This document shows positions 34,729 through 42,507 of a stretch of DNA of 64,000 nucleotides, one piece after another; position 1 is the stretch's first letter, and each line of letters begins with the position of its first letter. A program made the translations under genes and the position numbers. This DNA comes from Arabiibacter massiliensis (lineage in GTDB: Bacteria; Actinomycetota; Coriobacteriia; Coriobacteriales; Eggerthellaceae), in assembly GCF_900169505.1 (NCBI RefSeq), contig NZ_LT827021.1, positions 3,193,400 to 3,257,399 of the forward strand. The letters run 5' to 3'. The notes below the pieces were generated by a model that worked only from the letters and a program-made list of their open reading frames with translations, ran no database searches and had not been told where the DNA came from.

Positions 34729-35193
34729 CTAGCTTTGCGTGGAGAGGAACGTGGGCAGCGACATCTGCTCTATCTGGTCCTGTAGCTCCTCCAGTTCGTC
34801 GACGTGCTGGTCCTCGTCGTTCAGGATCTCTTGCAGCACGTCGCGCGTGGCGTAGTCGAGCACCTGCCCGGCCAGCACGATGGCCTGGTTGTAGTCGCGC
34901 ACGGTGTCCAGCTCGAGCGCGTGGTCGTTGTCCACCTGCTGGGGCACCTCGGCGCCGATGCGGATCTCGTTAAGGTTCGACACGATGGGCGTGCCCTCCA
35001 GAAACAGGATGCGCTCGATGAGCTTCTCGGCATGGCGCATCTCGGTGATGGCCCGCTGCTCGAAGCTCTCGTGCAGCTTCCCGTAGCCCCAGTCCTCGCA
35101 CATCTCGGCGTGCACCATGTACTGGTTGATGGCGGTCAGCTCGCTGGCGAGCAGGTCGTTCAGCGCGTCGATGAGTTCTTGGTTTCCTTTCAC
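34729..35193 (-). CDS. bfr: Bacterioferritin
   Basis: This 154-residue four-helix protein would assemble into a 24-subunit iron-storage shell. ELIDALNDLLASELTAINQY begins helix A with Glu18. RAITEMRHAEKLIERILFLE contains Glu51, Met52 and His54. Met52 is the haem ligand that distinguishes bacterioferritin from ferritin, and Glu18/Glu51/His54 are ferroxidase ligands. NDEDQHVDELEEL near residue 127 supplies the remaining ligands. The start is a GTG complementary to 35191-35193, chosen because GGAAGGAG lies 7 bases before it and because it places these residues at family numbering. The gene stands alone upstream of serA, in the same direction. Confidence 0.93.
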   Translation of the reverse strand: MKGNQELIDALNDLLASELTAINQYMVHAEMCEDWGYGKLHESFEQRAITEMRHAEKLIERILFLEGTPIVSNLNEIRIGAEVPQQVDNDHALELDTVRDYNQAIVLAGQVLDYATRDVLQEILNDEDQHVDELEELQDQIEQMSLPTFLSTQS

Positions 35194-35322
35194 GGCAGTG
35201 CTCCTTCCAAACGTGGCAGCGGGCCGCGTCCGGGCCCGTGCGCACGATTGTAGGCGCAAGGATGAGGCGGGGCGTCCGTTTATGCGAACCGTCGACGTCC
35301 CGTCGCCGCCCCGTCAGGAAGC

Positions 35323-35332
35323 GGGGGGGGGG
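35323..35332. repeat. Run of ten G residues
   Basis: G10 at 35323-35332 lies 130 bases upstream of bfr. Long homopolymers can vary in length by slippage. Confidence 0.7.
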
Positions 35333-35351
35333 TGAGGCCGCTTCGACGCGA

Positions 35352-35570
35352 GGATTGGCCGATCCGCTGTTAAACCAAGATTGACATGCCGCATCTTGTC
35401 ATCCTGAGCGAGCGAAGCGAGTCGAAGGATCCCGCGCGGTGTCAACTGGAAGTCCTCCTGCTGGCGCCGCACGGGATCCTTCGACTCCGCGCTTCGCGCT
35501 CCGCTCAGGATGACAAGATGCGGGTTGATCTGCGGCATGTCAATCTTGGTTTAACAGCGGATTGGCCGAT
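35352..35570. mobile_element. MITE-like nested palindrome flanked by 12-base direct repeats
   Basis: Perfect 30-base terminal inverted repeats (35364-35393, beginning CCGCTGTTAAACCAAGATTG, and 35531-35560) enclose a second palindrome of the GTCATCCTGAGCG family. GGATTGGCCGAT occurs directly before the left end (35352-35363) and again at the right end (35559-35570), resembling a target-site duplication. There is no coding capacity. The GTCATCCTGAGCG copy inside seems to have inserted into, or formed the middle of, the outer element. Confidence 0.65.
35391..35521. repeat. GTCATCCTGAGCG-type palindrome, full copy
   Basis: Left half 35391-35435 (CATCTTGTCATCCTGAGCGA and GTCGAAGGATCCCG) and right half about 35472-35521 (CGGGATCCTTCGACTCC, CGCTCAGGATGACA) are complementary around a middle of about 35 bases. 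This is the best-preserved copy in the window. Confidence 0.85.
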
Positions 35571-35731
35571 TTCTGGCCAGAATTTTCGAAATATGTACGC
35601 GAGGCAGGGAGGACGGCAAGTTTTTCGCGAATCTCAGACGCGGCGATCTTCCTGACCTGGGATTATGTGGACGGATCCTTCGGAATGAGCCCCGCACGGT
35701 ACATATATCGAAAATTCTGGCCAGAAATCGG
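35566..35731. repeat. GATTTCTGGCCAGAATTTTC inverted pair
   Basis: 33-base arms at 35566-35598 and 35699-35731 are complementary with one mismatch and enclose about 100 bases with no recognisable gene. The arms resemble those at 35783/35937 and at 4434/4589. Confidence 0.8.
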
Positions 35732-35782
35732 GACATCTGCTGCAACCGGAAGAAGTTTGCGGCGGGTCGCCGCGCACTGGAA

Positions 35783-35964
35783 TCGCCGATTTCTGAGCAG
35801 AATTTGCGGTAAAGTTTCGCTTTGCGGTGCGCTTGGAAAACGGCCCCGGCGTTTTCGCAGGTCGGCGAGGAGGTGGGTTTCGATGATCCGCGCTCAGGCA
35901 CCGAAAGCTCGTTCCGGACGGTCGTTCATGTCCCTCTACCGCAATTTTCGCTCAGAAATCGGCG
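35783..35964. repeat. CGCCGATTTCTGAGCAGAAT inverted pair
   Basis: 28-base arms at 35783-35810 and 35937-35964, with about three mismatches, enclose 126 bases. Together with the two elements to the left, this fills almost all of the gene-free stretch 35260-36100. No intact gene is seen in that stretch. Confidence 0.75.
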
Positions 35965-36129
35965 AATCAGGCGCACTGGCAAGGCGAGGCCGGCGCCGAA
36001 GGCGGGAGCCGGGCGCGTGCGCTACCCAATCCCGCATCCGCGCGGGGACGGCATGACGAGGATCGCAGTACAAACGCTTCAGCCCAACCTCCCATGCGTC
36101 GGTGCACGCGCTCTCCGGCTGCCGCCGTG

Positions 36130-36138
36130 TGCTACAAT
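36130..36138 (+). promoter_or_regulatory. Extended -10 of the frameshifted LuxR gene
   Basis: TGCTACAAT lies about 40 bases before the ATG at 36178. The same string precedes the LuxR gene at 42508 (42463-42471). Confidence 0.5.
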
Positions 36139-36177
36139 CGGGCGAAAACCGGACGCGGCGGGGGACGGGGGAGCGGC

Positions 36178-37636
36178 ATGGATTTCACGGCGGTTGCCGA
36201 GCATGGCGCGAACAAGCGGGTGCTTCTGTGGCTCGGCTTCGGGCTGTTCGTGGTCACGTACGGCGGCGGGCCGCTCGGGTTCGTCTCTGGACCCACCGGG
36301 CACGACTTCTCGTGGGACTCCATCCTGCTCGTGCAGACTTCGTTCATGCTGGGAACGGCGCTGGGGTGCCTGGGGATGAAGCTCGCCGCCCGCCAGGGCG
36401 ACCAGAGGCGAGGGCAGGTGGCCGGCGCGCTCGCGTACATCGCGACCGCCCTCTTGTGCTGGGCGGCCCAGCCTGTCCTGGCCGCCATCGACGTGCAGAC
36501 CGGCACCGCCGTCCGGGGCGTGCTCTCCCTGCTCGTTGGCGCGATCTACGCGCAGCCCCTCCTGTTCTGGGTCGGGCAGTTCCTCGACCTCAGTCGAACC
36601 TGCGACCGTTTGGGCTTCATCGCCGCGTTCGTTCCGTGCTACGCGCTCAGCGTCGTCGCCATGGGCTTGGTTTCCTTCCTCGACGGGGTTCCGTACGTGT
36701 ACTCTCTGCTCCATGGCGGTGTGCTCGGTGGGGTCGGCCCTAATTCAGGTGGCCTTCTTCCGTCCGTCCGAGCAGTCCGCGCCCAAGGCCGACGGGGATG
36801 CGAAAGGCTACCGCCTCACCATCCACTCCGTCTCGGTGCTCGTGTGTCTGGGCTTCTCATGGGGAATCGCCCAGGCCGGCAGTCTGCTTTTGTTCGGCGG
36901 TGGCTGGTCTGCGCAGACCGTCGTTAGCATGTTCGTATCGTTCGTCCTGCTGTTCGCCATCGCCGTGGCCATGCAGGCGGGCCATGCGCAAGGCGGCGTG
37001 AAGTTCGGCATGTTCATCAGGCTTTCCATCGTCGCGTGCGGCGCGGTGCTCGTCGCGCTTCCACTCCTCTTTGAAGCGGCGCCCGCCCTGTTCTACCCCC
37101 TCTGCAGCGCGCTCATGATGGTAGGGGAGATATCGGTTATCGTCTTCTCCATCGACATCTGCTGCGAGGAGGGGCAGCCCCTGGCCGACGTGTTCTCGAC
37201 CAACTACGCGACGTTCGTGGGCGTCATCTGCGTTGCGGGTGCGCTCTTCTGGCTGGTGCATACGATGGTGGGCGGGCAGACAGCCTGGTGGCTCGTCGCC
37301 ATCGCGTCCATATGGGCCGTGCTTTCCGCCATCCCGTTTCTCCCGAGCCGCTCGAGCGCCGCCGCCGTGTTCGCGCTTGAGAAGCTCCCCGAGAACGAGG
37401 GCTACGAGGCCAACATCGCCTTGCAGCGAGAGCGCATGGCGCAGAAGTACGGCCTGAGCGCCGGTGAGTCCGAGGTGCTCAACCGCCTGCTCCAGGGCCT
37501 GAACCGCGAGCAGATAGCGGCCGCGATGTACCTCAGCCCCTGGACCATCAAGTCGCGCATCAGCTCCATCTACAAGAAGTGTGGCATCCACTCCTACAAG
37601 GAGCTCATGCAGCTCGCCTCCGACGACGAAGCCTAG
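36178..37636 (+). pseudogene. LuxR-type membrane regulator, frameshifted
   Basis: The gene reads normally from ATG 36178 (MDFTAVAEHGANKRVLLWLG) through about six membrane spans to PYVYSLLHGGVLGG. It then loses frame at the GGGG of 36730-36733. Removing one G restores a continuous protein (SALIQVAFFRPSEQ and onward) of about 485 residues that ends in a LuxR-type DNA-binding domain: KYGLSAGESEVLNRLLQGLN, REQIAAAMYLSPWTIKSRIS. So it is a membrane-domain LuxR regulator broken by one extra base in a short G run. Phase variation, a recent mutation or a sequencing error are all possible. It lies just upstream of hypA in the same direction. Confidence 0.82.
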
Positions 37637-37817
37637 CTCCCCCGGCCCCTCCTCGCCCGCATAGCTGATCCATTGTTCCCTATCGGGCCTGATGGGGACT
37701 ACGCCCAAATGGGTATTCCCAAATACGCCCGTCAAGGTTCTTCTCCCATCTTCGCCCGGAGCGCATCATGCGAGCCGCAACGACGGGACGCGGCATGACG
37801 CAGGGGAGGAGCCGGAC

Positions 37818-38198
37818 ATGCATGAGATGGCATTGGTGCACGGGGTGGTCGACGCGGTGCTCGAGCACGCGGAAGTCATCGGCGCGAGGGAAGTGACGGC
37901 GGTTCATCTCACCATCGGCGAGGGCCGCGACGTCGTCGAGAGCTTCATGCAGGGGCTGTTCGCGTTCCTGGCGCGCGGCACCGTGGCCGAGCGCGCGGAG
38001 CTCGTCGTCAACCGCACGCCCTACGCGGTGCGCTGCAACCAGTGCGCCGCCGTCTTTCCTATAAATGTGCGCGACTCGTCCACATGGAAGTGTCCGCAGT
38101 GCGGGGTCGAGCGCGACTACCAGCTTCATACGGGTATGGAGTTCATGATCAACGACATACAGATAGTCAAAGACGCCCCGCTCGTGAACGCGGGTTAG
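37818..38198 (+). CDS. hypA: Hydrogenase maturation nickel chaperone HypA
   Basis: This 126-residue cytoplasmic protein delivers nickel, with HypB, to NiFe hydrogenase (or urease) precursors. It begins MHEMALVHGVVDAVLEHAEV, keeping the N-terminal Met-His that binds nickel. The zinc site is formed by CNQC near residue 75 and CPQC near residue 94. The length is typical (about 115-135). ATG 37818 follows GGGGAGGAG. A Tat ferredoxin-type gene and hypB follow in the same direction. No hydrogenase structural genes lie in the window. Confidence 0.93.
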   Translation: MHEMALVHGVVDAVLEHAEVIGAREVTAVHLTIGEGRDVVESFMQGLFAFLARGTVAERAELVVNRTPYAVRCNQCAAVFPINVRDSSTWKCPQCGVERDYQLHTGMEFMINDIQIVKDAPLVNAG

Positions 38199-38285
38199 AG
38201 AAGCGTCATTTCCAAGCGAGCTTGTGGCCCGGCTGGGCCATCTGCGAGAAATACCAAGGGATCCGGAGAGAGAAGGAGAAGGCAG

Positions 38286-39851
38286 ATGAAGGGGATCACT
38301 AGAAGGAACTTCCTCGGGGCGATGGGTGCCATGGGCGCTGTCGGCGCCATGGGCGCGATGGCCGGGTGCGCGCCGAAGGCGAACGAGGCGGTCAAGGTCG
38401 CCGGCGAGGCCAACGCGGCCGAGGCGCCCGCTGCCGCCCCCGCCGTCACGGGCGACGGTGCGGAGGTCGTCCTTTCCGACGGCACCGTCTGGCGCGGCAC
38501 ACCCGAGCACATCGCCAAGCTCGGCGGCTCCACCATGCCGCTCGAGGAGCTCAACCGCCGCCGCAAGGAGTACGTGGATTCCCAGGTCGAGTGGGTCAAC
38601 GAGGACGGTTCGGTCGTCCCTGTCCCCTACGTCAAGATGCGCGCGCTCATCCACTCGCACGGCTTCGGCTGCGGCGAGGGCCTGAACGACACCATGTTCA
38701 AGCGCCCGATGAAGCTGTTCACCGAGGAGCAGGTGGAGGCCTACCTCGACATGCCGTGGGGCGTCGAATTCACGGCCAACGAGTTCTACCATCAGTCGCA
38801 GAAGGCCGGCAAGGACCGCACCTACGAGGAGTGCAAGGAGCTGTGCGAGCTGTTCAGCAAGGCCGGCTACCTGCCGTACCGCACGCGCACCGAGGGCATC
38901 ACCTACAACATCCCGGGCTACGCCGAGGGCGTCAACACCTACAGCTACTGCGACGAGTACTACGCCGACCCGGATAGCTTCGATTGGCCGCTCGGCGGCG
39001 AGGGCCTGGCGGAGGACCACGCCTACGCCGGCACGCCGGTGTTCTACTCGGTGCCCTTGAACAAGGAGGTCATGGCCGAGGAGAGCGAGCTTCTGGCCTA
39101 CGACGACATCGAGACCGTCATCAAGGACCACGACTACATCGCCGTGCAGCCGTGCTCGTGCCGCTACTACCCCTACGTGATGGAGTGCCACGAGAAGGGC
39201 GAGAGCTTCCCTACGTTCGAGGACTTCATGCGCGGCGACCAGGGCGACTTCCGCGACTCCAACGGCGACCGCATCGAGACGTGCTTCGCGATGGGCGACG
39301 ACGCCGAGTACCTGGTGTCGCTCGGCCTCGGCCGCCGCATCACGCAGGAGGAGGCGCTCGAGATCCTGCAGAAGTCGCGCGACGACGGCTTCATCCTGCA
39401 CTGCCTGTACGGCAAGGAGCACGCGTGGGTGTGCCAGTGCAACCCGAAGATCTGCGGCATCACGGCGCAGTGGGCGGCCGGTGCCGAGGCGCTCGGCGGC
39501 TGGGAGGAGCTGCAGAAGCAGTCCGCGTTCATCGGGCGCACGCACTACACGCTCGAGGTCAGCTTCAGTGACTGCATCAAGTGCGGCACCTGCGCCAACC
39601 GCTGCCCGATGGAGGCCATCACGATGGACGGCGAGGGCGGCTCGCCGAAGGTGACCGACCACCTGTGCCAGCGCTGCGGCCAGTGCGCCTACGTCTGCCC
39701 GCAGGGCGCGCGCAAGTTGCACAAGCGCCCCGACGACGAGATCCTCGAGATGCCGCATCAGCTCGAGGATGACTACAACCTCAAGGCGGCCTTCCGCTTC
39801 GAGCACAACCTCGTGGGCCGCGGCACCGAGGCCGGCGCGTTCAAGTTCTAG
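38286..39851 (+). CDS. Tat-exported protein with two C-terminal 4Fe-4S motifs
   Basis: This 521-residue protein carries a Tat signal (ITRRNFLGAMGAMGAVGAMG, then AMAGC). After about 350 residues of unrecognised sequence, rich in acidic and aromatic residues and with isolated cysteines (QPCSCRYYPYVMECHE, WVCQCNPKICG), it ends in a ferredoxin-like pair: CIKCGTCANRCPME near residue 431 and CQRCGQCAYVCPQG near residue 462. It should sit outside the cytoplasmic membrane and carry electrons. The middle region looks like the 4Fe-4S family seen beside reductases in Eggerthellaceae, but I cannot name an enzyme. Its place between hypA and hypB is unusual. ATG 38286 follows GAAGGAGAAGG. Confidence 0.75.
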   Translation: MKGITRRNFLGAMGAMGAVGAMGAMAGCAPKANEAVKVAGEANAAEAPAAAPAVTGDGAEVVLSDGTVWRGTPEHIAKLGGSTMPLEELNRRRKEYVDSQVEWVNEDGSVVPVPYVKMRALIHSHGFGCGEGLNDTMFKRPMKLFTEEQVEAYLDMPWGVEFTANEFYHQSQKAGKDRTYEECKELCELFSKAGYLPYRTRTEGITYNIPGYAEGVNTYSYCDEYYADPDSFDWPLGGEGLAEDHAYAGTPVFYSVPLNKEVMAEESELLAYDDIETVIKDHDYIAVQPCSCRYYPYVMECHEKGESFPTFEDFMRGDQGDFRDSNGDRIETCFAMGDDAEYLVSLGLGRRITQEEALEILQKSRDDGFILHCLYGKEHAWVCQCNPKICGITAQWAAGAEALGGWEELQKQSAFIGRTHYTLEVSFSDCIKCGTCANRCPMEAITMDGEGGSPKVTDHLCQRCGQCAYVCPQGARKLHKRPDDEILEMPHQLEDDYNLKAAFRFEHNLVGRGTEAGAFKF

Positions 39852-39899
39852 CCGGCAGCGGCCGGGGCGGCAATCGCGAGATTCGCATAGGGCCATTCC

Positions 39900-39905
39900 T
39901 ATAAT
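39900..39905 (+). promoter_or_regulatory. Consensus -10 (TATAAT) before hypB
   Basis: A perfect TATAAT lies 105 bases before the hypB ATG. No -35 at the right distance is seen. It suggests hypB can be transcribed apart from hypA. Confidence 0.4.
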
Positions 39906-40010
39906 GAATCGCCCGAGGCCTCGAAGACCGTTACTATGGAGCTACGGGAAAGCCGTGCCGGCGCCTGCTCGAACGGGCGGCGCCGGCGCATCGGATCGAG
40001 GAGGTTCCCT

Positions 40011-40688
40011 ATGGAGGAAACGCGCGTCATCGAGGTGAAGCGCAGCATCCTGGCCGCCAACGACGAGGCGGCCGACGCCTTCCGCGCCGCGCGGCGCGAG
40101 GACGGCACGTTCTTTGTGGACGTGATGGCGTCGCCGGGCGCGGGCAAGACGACGCTGCTTCTGGCGCTCATCGAGGAGCTGCGCCGCCGGGGCGCGGGCG
40201 AGGTGGGCGTGATCGAGGCCGACCTTGAGAGCGACGTGGACGCCCTCAAGGTCAAGGAGGCCGGCGTCGCGTCGGTCGAGCTCAACACGCGCGGCGTGTG
40301 CCACGTGGAGATGGGCATGGTGGAGATGGCCTGGGAGGCCTTCGAGGGCGCGTCGTTCGACTGGATGTTCTTGGAGAACATCGGCAACCTCGTGTGCCCG
40401 GCCGAGTTCGACACCGGCGCGCACGCGCGCGTGATGCTGCTCTCCGTCCCCGAGGGCTGGGACAAGGTGATGAAGTACCCGCCCATGTTCGCCGTGGTGG
40501 ACGCCCTCATCGTGACGAAGAGCGACTACCTGTCGCTCAACCCCGACTTCGACCTCGAGGCGCTGAAGGAGCGCGCGCGGGCGTTGAATCCCAGCCTGGA
40601 GATCTTCGTGACGAGCGCCCGCACGGGCGAGGGCGTGGGCGAGCTGGCCGAATGGCTCGACAGCCTGCGCACCGCCCGCCTGGCGTAA
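40011..40688 (+). CDS. hypB: Hydrogenase maturation GTPase HypB
   Basis: This 225-residue cytoplasmic GTPase works with HypA in nickel insertion. The P-loop is ASPGAGKTT at residues 40-48, the metal-binding region is TRGVCHVEMGMVEM with the conserved Cys-His, and NIGNLVCPAEFDTGAHA and VTKSDYLSL are the other family motifs. There is no N-terminal CxxCGC nickel site and no histidine-rich N-terminus, so it is the simple form. ATG 40011 is preferred over upstream starts because GAGGAGG lies 6 bases before it. It is separated from hypA by the Tat Fe-S gene. Confidence 0.93.
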   Translation: MEETRVIEVKRSILAANDEAADAFRAARREDGTFFVDVMASPGAGKTTLLLALIEELRRRGAGEVGVIEADLESDVDALKVKEAGVASVELNTRGVCHVEMGMVEMAWEAFEGASFDWMFLENIGNLVCPAEFDTGAHARVMLLSVPEGWDKVMKYPPMFAVVDALIVTKSDYLSLNPDFDLEALKERARALNPSLEIFVTSARTGEGVGELAEWLDSLRTARLA

Positions 40689-40802
40689 CCTGGTCGATCC
40701 CCGCCCCCCGTGCCGGCCCTCCATCCCTCCCGCCGGCCCTCCATCCCTCCCTCCCCGGAGGCCCGGCGCGCGGAGGCTTTTTGCCTGAGCGAGCGAACGC
40801 TC

Positions 40803-40957
40803 CCTTTTGTCATCCTGAGCGAGCGAAGAGCCCCTTTTGTCATCCTGAGCGGAGCGCGAAGCGCGGAGTCGAAGGATCCCCCGCGGCGCCAGCCGTAAGC
40901 GCCACTGCTATCGCCGCACGGGATCCTTCGACTCGCTTCGCTCGCTCAGGATGACAG
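40803..40957. repeat. GTCATCCTGAGCG-type palindrome with duplicated left end
   Basis: CTTTTGTCATCCTGAGCG occurs twice in a row (40804-40821 and 40834-40851), preceded by a third, shorter piece (TTTTTGCCTGAGCGAGCGAA at 40779-40798). The right half (GGGATCCTTCGACTCGCTTC and CGCTCAGGATGACA) ends near 40955. It fills most of the gap between hypB and the small gene at 40983. Confidence 0.85.
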
Positions 40958-40982
40958 GAACCTCGAAGAAAGGACAACCGTC

Positions 40983-41237
40983 ATGTGCACCAACGGAATG
41001 AACGTCGACCAGTTCGGGCAGATGATCGACATGATCGACGACTACACGGCCCTCGGCTACCGCTGGGCCCACAAGCTGGCCCACGTGGCCGGCGACGCGG
41101 GGAACACGTCCGCGTCCGAGAAGCTGCACGCCGTCCAAATGCTTTTGGCCGATGCCCGCGCGCTACTCGACGAGGCCAAGACCTGCGCCGAGGAGGGAGC
41201 CACCGTCGCCAGCGGCGCCACCGTGAAGCTGGTGTAG
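40983..41237 (+). CDS. Small helical protein of unknown function
   Basis: This 84-residue protein starts at ATG 40983 after AAAGGA. It is mostly helical, with DQFGQMIDMIDDYTALGYRW near the start, a histidine pair in HKLAHVAG, and a final TCAEEGATVASGATVKLV. It has no signal peptide or membrane span. I do not recognise it. Codon use matches its neighbours and the spacing is good, so it is likely real. It follows hypB in the same direction but is separated from it by a repeat. Confidence 0.6.
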   Translation: MCTNGMNVDQFGQMIDMIDDYTALGYRWAHKLAHVAGDAGNTSASEKLHAVQMLLADARALLDEAKTCAEEGATVASGATVKLV

Positions 41238-41253
41238 AGCACGTTCGGTGAGC

Positions 41254-41269
41254 CCTCTCAGCTGAGAGG
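41254..41269. terminator. Short palindrome at convergent gene ends
   Basis: CCTCTCAGCTGAGAGG overlaps the end of the minus-strand Fic gene and follows the small gene by 16 bases. No T-run is present; a termination role is only possible. Confidence 0.3.
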
Positions 41270-42352
41270 CCTCACTGCGTACGACGTGCTGCGCCCGCCG
41301 CCCGCCTCGCGTTCCAGGACGCCTTTCTCCACGAGGTCGTTGATGTCGCGCAGCGCCGTGTCGGGCGACACCTTGCACATCTTGGCCCACTTCCGCGACG
41401 TGAGCTTCCCTTCGAAGCCGCCTTTCAGCCTGCTCAGCATGCTCCGCTGCCGCTCGTTCAAAGGCACTCCTTCGAGCGACTTCCAAAACGTCTCCCGCTC
41501 GAGCGCGCCGCGCACGGCGCAGGCGCTCTCCTCGATCGAGGCGGTCAGCGCGCGGAGGAACCAGGCGAGCCACTCCGTCGCGTCGCTCGTGCCCTTCTGG
41601 GCTCGCTCCAAGGCGGCGTAATACCCCTCGCGATGCGACAGGACATGCCGGGCCATACTGTAGTAGCGCCGGGGGCTGCGGTCGGCTCGCGCCAGCAGCA
41701 TTTCGGTGAGCGCTCGCGCGATGCGCCCGTTGCCGTCGTCGAAGGGGTGGATTGTCAGGAACCACAGGTGGGCGATGCCGGCTTTCACCAGCGGATCCTC
41801 GGGCGAGTCGACGTCGAACCAGGCGAGAAATTCGTCCATGAGGCCGCCAACGCGCTCGGCCTCAGGCGCCCGGAAATGAACCTTCTCCCTACCCACGGGG
41901 CCGCTGACCACGCTCATGGGGCGCTCGCGAAAGCGCGCGACGGCGATCCTGCGCAAGCCGCTGTAGCCGGTGGGGAACAGCGCGTTGTGCCATCCGCACA
42001 AACGCTCGCGCATGAGCGGCGCATCGCAGTTGCGCGTGGCGTCCATCATGACCGACACCACGCCATCGACATCCCGCGTGTCGTCGACGGCGCCGGGCTC
42101 CTCCAGCCCCAGCTGGCGCGACACCGAAGAGCGCACCTTGGCCGCGTCAAGCTCCACTCCCTCGATGAGCGACGAGGCCACCACCTCGCCGGCCAGCGCG
42201 TCCACCTCCATCTCGGCCTCGAGCTGGAAGCCCACGTGCTCCATGAGGCCGCGCAGCTCGCCGCGCGCGAAGCTCGCCTCACACAGAAGCGGGGCCAGCT
42301 CGGCGGCATCCCAGGAGAATCGCGTCCAGTCGGTATGTTCGTGAAGGTACAT
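41258..42352 (-). CDS. Fic family protein (AMP transferase type)
   Basis: This 364-residue protein has the Fic core motif HPFDDGNGRIAR near residue 200, so it should transfer AMP or a related group from a nucleotide to a target hydroxyl. The N-terminal region (residues 1-90, DUF4172-like) contains SSLIEG, the S/T-x-x-x-E-G/N inhibitory motif whose glutamate blocks ATP binding in self-restrained Fic proteins. The C-terminus is a winged helix (LTSRKWAKMCKVSPDTALRD, then LVEKGVLERE) suited to DNA binding. A perfect 12-bp inverted repeat lies 36 bases upstream of its start, suggesting self-regulation. Target unknown. Confidence 0.92.
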   Translation of the reverse strand: MYLHEHTDWTRFSWDAAELAPLLCEASFARGELRGLMEHVGFQLEAEMEVDALAGEVVASSLIEGVELDAAKVRSSVSRQLGLEEPGAVDDTRDVDGVVSVMMDATRNCDAPLMRERLCGWHNALFPTGYSGLRRIAVARFRERPMSVVSGPVGREKVHFRAPEAERVGGLMDEFLAWFDVDSPEDPLVKAGIAHLWFLTIHPFDDGNGRIARALTEMLLARADRSPRRYYSMARHVLSHREGYYAALERAQKGTSDATEWLAWFLRALTASIEESACAVRGALERETFWKSLEGVPLNERQRSMLSRLKGGFEGKLTSRKWAKMCKVSPDTALRDINDLVEKGVLEREAGGGRSTSYAVRPLS

Positions 42353-42388
42353 GGGCCCACTGTACCCGAAGATGCGGCGAATGTCGAG

Positions 42389-42417
42389 CTATTCTCCGCA
42401 AATCATGCGGAGAATAG
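42389..42417. promoter_or_regulatory. Perfect inverted repeat upstream of the Fic gene
   Basis: CTATTCTCCGCA (42389-42400) and its exact complement (42406-42417) are separated by AATCA. On the minus strand this lies directly before the Fic start, and on the plus strand before the LuxR promoter at 42463. It is a good operator candidate for the winged-helix end of the Fic protein. Confidence 0.6.
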
Positions 42418-42462
42418 CGGACGGTTTATCGCAAGCCGGTTCGTTAACGGGGGCGGCGGGAG

Positions 42463-42471
42463 TGCTACAAT
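42463..42471 (+). promoter_or_regulatory. Extended -10 of the LuxR gene at 42508
   Basis: TGCTACAAT, 36 bases before the ATG. Identical to the string before the LuxR gene at 36178. Confidence 0.5.
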
Positions 42472-42507
42472 TTCCCGGACGAGCGGTTCTGCGACGAGGG
42501 GGATCCG

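Noticed and set aside
35260..36177. A CRISPR array in the repeat-rich gap
   Set aside because: The repeats are inverted pairs of several families with unequal spacing, not regular direct repeats with spacers, and no cas genes are present.
37690..37740. A degenerate copy of the AATGTCCCAAATGGGGAC palindrome before hypA
   Set aside because: Only short matches (CCCAAATGGG) are present and the two halves do not pair beyond a few bases.
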